From positions 1 through 64,000 of the forward strand of contig JAUNGD010000004.1 in the NCBI GenBank assembly GCA_030524705.1: DNA of 64,000 nt, given 5' to 3'. Of the stretch, positions 59,157-64,000 are shown piece by piece. A model generated the notes under the pieces. That model was given only the letters and a program-made list of their open reading frames with translations. It was not told the origin of the DNA and made no database searches. The translations under genes were made by a program, and so were the position numbers. Each line of letters begins with the position of its first letter. Positions within the stretch are counted from its first letter, which is position 1. The stretch is from Lachnospiraceae bacterium (lineage in GTDB: Bacteria; Bacillota; Clostridia; Lachnospirales; Lachnospiraceae).

Positions 59157-60113
59157 ATGAAAAAAAGGATGAGTATGGTTATGGCACTTTTGGCAGCGGC
59201 AAGTATGCTGGCGGCAGTTCCGGTATCAGCGGCTGAGGCTGATCTGAAGGTTGGCTTTTCTGAGCTTGATATTGACGGAGCATGGCGTATCTGTCAGACG
59301 GATTCCATGCAGGAGCAGGCAGATGAACGCGGCTATGATTATGTCATGACAAATGCAGAATACGATACGGAGAAACAGGTAGCGGACGTGGAAGACCTGA
59401 TTGCTCAGGGCTGTAATTTCCTGTTTATCGCACCCATCGATATGGATGCAGTCGTACCGGCGCTTGATGCAGCAAAGGAAAAAGAGATTCCGGTTATTCT
59501 TCTTGACAGGGAAGCGACCGGTACCTGGGGCGAAGACTGGCTGACTACGATCATTGCGGATTATGTGCTCCAGGGAGAGATGTGCGGACAGTGGATTGTT
59601 GACAATAACGATATGGAGCAGGATGTAAAGATCGTGGAGATCACCGGCGTAGAGGGCGGATCCGATGTACGTGACCGGGCACAGGGCCTGAGAAATGCGG
59701 TGGAAGATTATGACAATGTGGAAATCGTTGCTTCACAGTCCGGCGAGTGGTCAAGAACGACAGCACAGGAAGTAATGGAAAACATCATTCAGTCAACGGG
59801 CGGAGATTTTGACGTCGTATATTGCCACAATGATGAGATGGCCCTTGGCGTAGTTCTGGCATTGAAGGCAGCAGGGATCACCCCGGGCGAGGATGTTCAG
59901 ATCGTAGCAATTGACGGACAGGCAGAAGCCATTGAAGGGATCATCGCAGGGGAAATCAACTGTATCGCAACCTGCAGCCCGAGATTCGGCCCGGCAGCGT
60001 TTGATGCAATGGAAAGCTATCTGGCCGGAGAAGAGCTTCCGGAAAAGATCATTAACACAGAGACTTTGATCACTGCAGAAAATGCAGAAGAGCAGTTGGA
60101 GTTCGGATTCTGA
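59157..60113 (+). CDS. Sugar ABC transporter binding protein (RbsB-like)
   Basis: 318 aa. Signal peptide residues 1-24 (MKKR, core ALLAAASMLAAVPV, cut near SAA/EA), no lipobox Cys. The Peripla_BP_4 fold is clear: EADERGYDYVMTNAEYDTEKQ, APIDMDAVVPAL, DRAQGLRNAV and YCHNDEMALGVVLALKAAG. Binds a sugar for the ATPase and two permeases downstream. RBS AAAGGAGG. Confidence 0.9.
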   Translation: MKKRMSMVMALLAAASMLAAVPVSAAEADLKVGFSELDIDGAWRICQTDSMQEQADERGYDYVMTNAEYDTEKQVADVEDLIAQGCNFLFIAPIDMDAVVPALDAAKEKEIPVILLDREATGTWGEDWLTTIIADYVLQGEMCGQWIVDNNDMEQDVKIVEITGVEGGSDVRDRAQGLRNAVEDYDNVEIVASQSGEWSRTTAQEVMENIIQSTGGDFDVVYCHNDEMALGVVLALKAAGITPGEDVQIVAIDGQAEAIEGIIAGEINCIATCSPRFGPAAFDAMESYLAGEELPEKIINTETLITAENAEEQLEFGF

Positions 60114-60150
60114 TTTACGTGTAAGAAAAGTTTAAACTCACAAAGAAAGC

Positions 60151-60184
60151 GGGGGTGCCGCCGTCTGCGGCAGCCCCTTTTTTC
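60151..60184 (+). terminator. Intra-operon attenuator after the RbsB-like gene
   Basis: GGGGTGCCGC (60052+100 region, 60152-60161) pairs with GCGGCA-g-CCCC (60167-60177), then six T; 38 bp before the ATPase gene. Third binding-protein gene in this window followed by such a hairpin. Confidence 0.85.
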
Positions 60185-60221
60185 AAAAATGATCTGATTA
60201 TGAAAACGAATGGGTGGTGCT

Positions 60222-61724
60222 ATGGAATATATTCTTGAAATGAAAGACATTCAAAAATCCTTTCCGGGTGTTCGTGCCCTGAAAGGGATCACATTTCAAT
60301 TAAAGCCGGGCGAAATTCATTCTCTGATGGGGGAGAATGGAGCGGGGAAATCGACATTGATCAAAATACTGACCGGCGTATACAAAAAGGACGGCGGAAC
60401 CATTCTGTTTGACGGCCGGGAAGTTGAAATTAACAGTACGATAGAGGCACAGAATCTCGGAATCAGTACGGTATATCAGGAATTGAATATGATTCCCTAC
60501 CTGAGTGTCGGAGAAAATATTTTTTTGGGGAGATATCCAAAAAAGGGGAAAGCAATCGACTGGAAAAAGCTTTATGAGGACGCCGGAAAACTGCTCCGGG
60601 ATATGGGACTGAACATAAAGGCGGAGGCGACGCTGAACAGCTACGGGACAGCCGCGCAGCAGATGGTTTCCATCGCGCGTGCCATCAGTCTGAACTGTAA
60701 AGTGATCGTCCTTGATGAACCTACCTCTTCGCTTGATACGGACGAGGTAAAAATGCTGTTTTCAATCGTGAGAGATCTGAAGAAGAAAAATATTGCCGTT
60801 ATCTTTATTTCTCACCGTCTGGATGAGGTGTATGAGATAAGTGACCGGATTACAATTTTAAAGGATGGAGAATACGAGGGGACGTATGGAGCTTCTGAAC
60901 TGAGTCAGAATGAGCTGATCACGAAAATGGTTGGCCGTGAGATTGAACAGAAGCAGAAAATAGAGAGAAGCCATAAGAACAGCGGTTCGGAGATGGTGAT
61001 AGAGCTGGATAAGATCGTCTCAAAACCGAAACTGAAAAATATTTCCATCAATATCAAAAGAGGTGAGATCGTTGGACTGGCAGGGCTGCTGGGAGCAGGG
61101 CGTACGGAAACAGCCCAGGTGATTTTCGGATATACGACGCCGGATGCAGGAACGATCAAAGTAAAGGGGGAAAAGGTCACGCTGAAAACGCCCAGAGACG
61201 GGTTGAGCCACAAAATGGCCTTTTGTACGGAAAACCGTCGGGAAGAAGGAATCATACCGAACATGAGTGTTTACGATAATATAGTTCTTTCCAGCCTGAA
61301 AACGATCAGCCATCACGGATTTCTGAATCGGGCGGAAGGAGACAGGATCGTAAAAGAATATATAGAGAGATTTCATATTAAAACGCCAGGACCGAAACAG
61401 AAGATCAAAAATCTGTCCGGCGGAAACCAGCAGAAAGTAATTCTTGCCCGATGGCTGGCGACAAATCCGGATTTCATCATTTTTGATGAACCCACAAGAG
61501 GCATTGATGTGGGTGCAAAACGGGATGTGGAAAATCTAGTGGCGGAAATTGCAGATATGGGTCTTGGCGTGCTTCTGATTTCCTCGGAAATGTCAGAGCT
61601 TGCACGGAACTGTGACCGGGTTTATGTCCTGCGGGACGGCGTTGTAGTGGGAGAGGTTTCCGGCGAAGAAATACGCCAGGAAAATATTACAAAAATCATT
61701 GCGGAGGGCAGGCATGGAGGATGA
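60222..61724 (+). CDS. Sugar ABC transporter ATPase, RbsA/MglA type
   Basis: 500 aa with two ABC domains. First domain: Walker A GENGAGKS, Walker B VIVLDEPTSSLD; its signature is diverged (YGTAAQQM). Second domain: degenerate Walker A GLLGAGRTE and intact signature LSGGNQQK and FIIFDEPTRGIDVG. This asymmetry is normal for RbsA/MglA. Start ATG 60222 after GGGTGG; an ATG 12 bases earlier is less well placed. Confidence 0.93.
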   Translation: MEYILEMKDIQKSFPGVRALKGITFQLKPGEIHSLMGENGAGKSTLIKILTGVYKKDGGTILFDGREVEINSTIEAQNLGISTVYQELNMIPYLSVGENIFLGRYPKKGKAIDWKKLYEDAGKLLRDMGLNIKAEATLNSYGTAAQQMVSIARAISLNCKVIVLDEPTSSLDTDEVKMLFSIVRDLKKKNIAVIFISHRLDEVYEISDRITILKDGEYEGTYGASELSQNELITKMVGREIEQKQKIERSHKNSGSEMVIELDKIVSKPKLKNISINIKRGEIVGLAGLLGAGRTETAQVIFGYTTPDAGTIKVKGEKVTLKTPRDGLSHKMAFCTENRREEGIIPNMSVYDNIVLSSLKTISHHGFLNRAEGDRIVKEYIERFHIKTPGPKQKIKNLSGGNQQKVILARWLATNPDFIIFDEPTRGIDVGAKRDVENLVAEIADMGLGVLLISSEMSELARNCDRVYVLRDGVVVGEVSGEEIRQENITKIIAEGRHGG

Positions 61725-61776
61725 TCGGGCCGCTGCAGCAGAAAAATCTGTTTCATTTTACTGTATGGAGGTACAT

Positions 61777-62733
61777 ATGCGACAACTGGGATTAAAGAAA
61801 GAGAACGGGATAGGGGAACTGCTGAAAACGTACGGTGTGTTCCTGGCTTTTATCATCCTGTTCGTGGGTAATTCAATTTTTACAAAAAACTTCCTGAGCA
61901 TGAATACTGTGCAGAATATTCTTTCGCAATGTACGACGACGGTTCTTCTGGGAATCGGAATGACTGTCGTTATTGCAACCGGAGGCATCAATATTTCTGT
62001 TGGCTCTGTAATGGCTATGTCATCAATGATTGCTGCGAAATTCATTGCAGAGGGACATCTGGTACAGGGAATGCTGCTTGGACTTCTGGCGGCTCTCTTC
62101 TGCGGCCTTTTGACCGGATATGTGGTAATTAAGTTTAATATTCAGCCGATGATCGCTTCTCTGGCGATGATGTTTGTCTTAAGGGGTATCGCGAAGCTTT
62201 TAAATGACGGTAAAAATATGAACCCAAGGAATAAAGCGCTGAATAATTTTCTGTATGAAACCTTTGCAGGGATTCCTGTACGGACGATTATATGGCTGAT
62301 CTGTGTCATTATTGTTGCAGTATTGATCTATAAGACCCGGTTCGGAATCTGCATTGAAAGCTATGGAGATAACAACAGAGCAACGAAAATAGCAGGAATC
62401 AATACGGTCGCGGTGATTACGGCCTGTTACGTCATCTGCAATATACTGGCCTGCGTCGCCGGATTCGTGGAGATGGGATATTCTTCCATTGTAGACCCGG
62501 GCAATATGGGCTCGTCCAAAGAGATGGATGCGATTGCAGCTACCGTGCTGGGAGGAACGTCGATTGACGGAGGGAAACCCCATGTGTGGGGAACTGTGGT
62601 CGGAGCAATGGTGCTTCAGATGATTACCATTATGGTCAATATGAATAATGTTCCGGCGTCTTATGCGAAGATCATCAAAGCCGTGATTATTGTTCTGGCG
62701 GTATATCTGCAGGGAAACAGGAAAGACGATTAG
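61777..62733 (+). CDS. Sugar ABC permease, RbsC type (first)
   Basis: 318-aa permease of the BPD_transp_2 family with about nine helices: GIGMTVVIATGGINISVGSVMA near residues 60-80 is the conserved segment, with DAIAATVLGGTSIDGGKPHVWGT near the end. Start ATG 61777 with ATGGAGG seven bases upstream, rather than the longer frame overlapping the ATPase end. Confidence 0.9.
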   Translation: MRQLGLKKENGIGELLKTYGVFLAFIILFVGNSIFTKNFLSMNTVQNILSQCTTTVLLGIGMTVVIATGGINISVGSVMAMSSMIAAKFIAEGHLVQGMLLGLLAALFCGLLTGYVVIKFNIQPMIASLAMMFVLRGIAKLLNDGKNMNPRNKALNNFLYETFAGIPVRTIIWLICVIIVAVLIYKTRFGICIESYGDNNRATKIAGINTVAVITACYVICNILACVAGFVEMGYSSIVDPGNMGSSKEMDAIAATVLGGTSIDGGKPHVWGTVVGAMVLQMITIMVNMNNVPASYAKIIKAVIIVLAVYLQGNRKDD

Positions 62734-62749
62734 GAATGGAGGCTGAATA

Positions 62750-63739
62750 ATGAAGAAGACGAATACGATAAAAAAGGCAGCTCATTTTTTAGGAGAAAAT
62801 GCTTTCATCATAGGGCTGATTTTTATGATGCTGGTCGGAACCCTGATCAATCCCAACTTCCTGACTCTGAGTAATATTTCTAATATCCTGCGGCAGATGA
62901 GCACGATTTCTGTCGTTACTCTCGGCATGGCTGTTGTAATCATCAGCGGTTCGATTGATCTGAGTGTGGGTTCTCTTTTTTGCCTGACGGCTTTCATAGC
63001 CAGCTATTTAAGCCAGTATGGTACGTTTCTGGCGGTGGCAGGAACACTTCTGGCCGGAATCCTGATCGGAGGAGTCAACGGTTTTCTTGTGACAAAGATG
63101 AAAGTGCATCCCTGGATCGCGACGCTGTCCATGATGCTGGGACTTCGGGGGCTGGTCCTGATCCTGACCGGTGAAAATACGTACAAGCCCGGGCGGGAGA
63201 ATCTGGCATTTGAGAGGATTGCCCGGGGCGGGATCGGATCATTTTTGAATTATCCGCTGATCATTATGGTGGTGCTGGCGGTAATATTTGCACTTATGAT
63301 GAAGTATACACGGATTGGCCGGGATTTTTATGTATGCGGGGGCAATCGGGAAGCCGCCCGGATGATGGGAATCAATGTGGAGCGTGCCATAAATGTCTCT
63401 TTTATCCTGTGCGGTTTTACCTGCGCAGTTTCCGGTATTATCCTGGCCGCCCGGCTGGGCTCTGTTTCGCCTCTGGCGGGAGACGGAAATGAAATGTATG
63501 CGATCGCTTCCTGCGTGGTGGGCGGTGTGTATCTGACCGGAGGAAGAGGAAAAATACACGGTGCTTTTATTGGCTCTATGATCATTGGCCTGCTGACAAA
63601 CATTTTCAATATGCAGTCATTGCTGAGCACTTTCTGGGAAAGTGTAATCACCGGATCTCTGGTATTGATTGTCGTTCTGCTGCAGCAGGTGTCTGCCGTG
63701 AGGGCGGAGCATAACAGAAAGATAAATGAGAATGTATAA
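62750..63739 (+). CDS. Sugar ABC permease, RbsC type (second)
   Basis: 329-aa second permease of the same family (VVTLGMAVVIISGSIDLSVGSLF; YAIASCVVGGVYLTGGRGKIHGA). Having two different permeases, as in LsrC/LsrD or rhamnose systems, suggests a heterodimeric channel. Starts 16 bp after the first with AATGGAGG. Followed by a class II aldolase gene, so the sugar is probably a deoxy sugar or pentose. Confidence 0.92.
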   Translation: MKKTNTIKKAAHFLGENAFIIGLIFMMLVGTLINPNFLTLSNISNILRQMSTISVVTLGMAVVIISGSIDLSVGSLFCLTAFIASYLSQYGTFLAVAGTLLAGILIGGVNGFLVTKMKVHPWIATLSMMLGLRGLVLILTGENTYKPGRENLAFERIARGGIGSFLNYPLIIMVVLAVIFALMMKYTRIGRDFYVCGGNREAARMMGINVERAINVSFILCGFTCAVSGIILAARLGSVSPLAGDGNEMYAIASCVVGGVYLTGGRGKIHGAFIGSMIIGLLTNIFNMQSLLSTFWESVITGSLVLIVVLLQQVSAVRAEHNRKINENV

Positions 63740-63754
63740 AGGAAAGGAGAAGTT

Positions 63755-64000
63755 ATGAGAACATTTATTTCAGAAAAAGAAGCAAAAGAGATGATCTGTT
63801 CTATCGGAGCAAAAATGTACCAGAGGCAGTTTGTATCAGCAAATGATGGAAATATGACGATCCGTATAGGGGAGCGCGAGGTGATTGCCACTCCCACCGG
63901 CGTTTCAAAGGGGGACCTGACGCCGGATAAGCTGCTGAAGGTTGATTTTGACGGAAATATATTGGAGGGGACCTGGAAGCCTACCTCAGAGCTGCCGATG
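63755..64000 (+). CDS. Class II aldolase/adducin family protein (5' part)
   Basis: First 82 codons of a gene cut by the window end. MRTFISEKEAKEMI, VSANDGNMTIRIGEREV and ATPTGVSKGDLTPDKLLKVD match the N-terminus of class II aldolases such as fuculose- or ribulose-phosphate aldolase/epimerase; the zinc His residues lie beyond the window. GGAAAGGAG precedes ATG 63755. It probably processes the sugar brought in by the ABC importer upstream. Confidence 0.85.
   Translation, partial: MRTFISEKEAKEMICSIGAKMYQRQFVSANDGNMTIRIGEREVIATPTGVSKGDLTPDKLLKVDFDGNILEGTWKPTSELPM

Overview
The window reads like a chromosome segment of a spore-forming gut Clostridium-type bacterium, most likely family Lachnospiraceae (Bacillota). 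Reasons: strong AGGAGG-type ribosome sites, sigma-A promoters with 17-bp spacers, a SpoVT sporulation regulator, anaerobic radical-SAM and iron-sulfur enzymes, a degenerate HPr protein, and several sugar, peptide and tripartite tricarboxylate (TTT) importers. I see no phage, insertion sequence or CRISPR array. The species is inference.

Layout. 1-5.1 kb: a family-5 peptide/nickel-type ABC importer. 5.3-14.8 kb: single genes (cyclophilin lipoprotein, Crp/Fnr regulator, thioredoxin, QueT with a preQ1-I-like riboswitch, DUF308 protein, radical SAM enzyme, TetR regulator, phospholipase-D enzyme, aldo/keto reductase with Fe-S tail, metallophosphoesterase). 14.9-22.3 kb: a sulfur island made of larE, tcdA, a rhodanese-TtcA fusion and a 55-aa YezD-like protein, then a seven-gene operon (MetY-like enzyme, sulfite reductase, TusA, thioredoxin, ThiS-like carrier ending GGGR, ThiF/MoeB activator, JAMM protease). 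The second operon has the parts of protein-thiocarboxylate-dependent homocysteine/cysteine synthesis. 22.4-30.5 kb: an anaerobic sulfatase maturase divergent from a TTT transporter, a cytoplasmic sulfatase, a GntR-type regulator and a split ChrA-type transporter, which together could import and desulfate an organosulfate.

30.6-44.2 kb: enolase behind two matching operator-like palindromes, AhpC with a rearranged AhpF-like reductase, a DtxR/MntR-type regulator, hydrolase, Ca/Na antiporter, HPr-like protein, TatD nuclease, a bacterial Suv3-type RNA helicase, tRNA-Thr, a TRIC/UPF0126 channel, SpoVT, nicotinate phosphoribosyltransferase and tRNA-Gln. 44.3-57.8 kb: a complete glucuronide-utilisation cluster (AraC regulator, beta-glucuronidase, GPH transporter, HAD, GH3, UxuA, UxuB, UxaC, KDPG aldolase, KDG kinase) that should take a glucuronide to pyruvate plus glyceraldehyde-3-phosphate. 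57.8-58.4 kb: mostly non-coding, with a possible PIN-domain relic. 58.4-64 kb: a DUF1653 protein and a ribose-type sugar ABC importer followed by a class II aldolase cut by the window end.

Recurring theme: an RNA hairpin sits directly after the first gene of three transport operons and of the ahpC-ahpF pair, which suggests deliberate down-regulation of the downstream genes.
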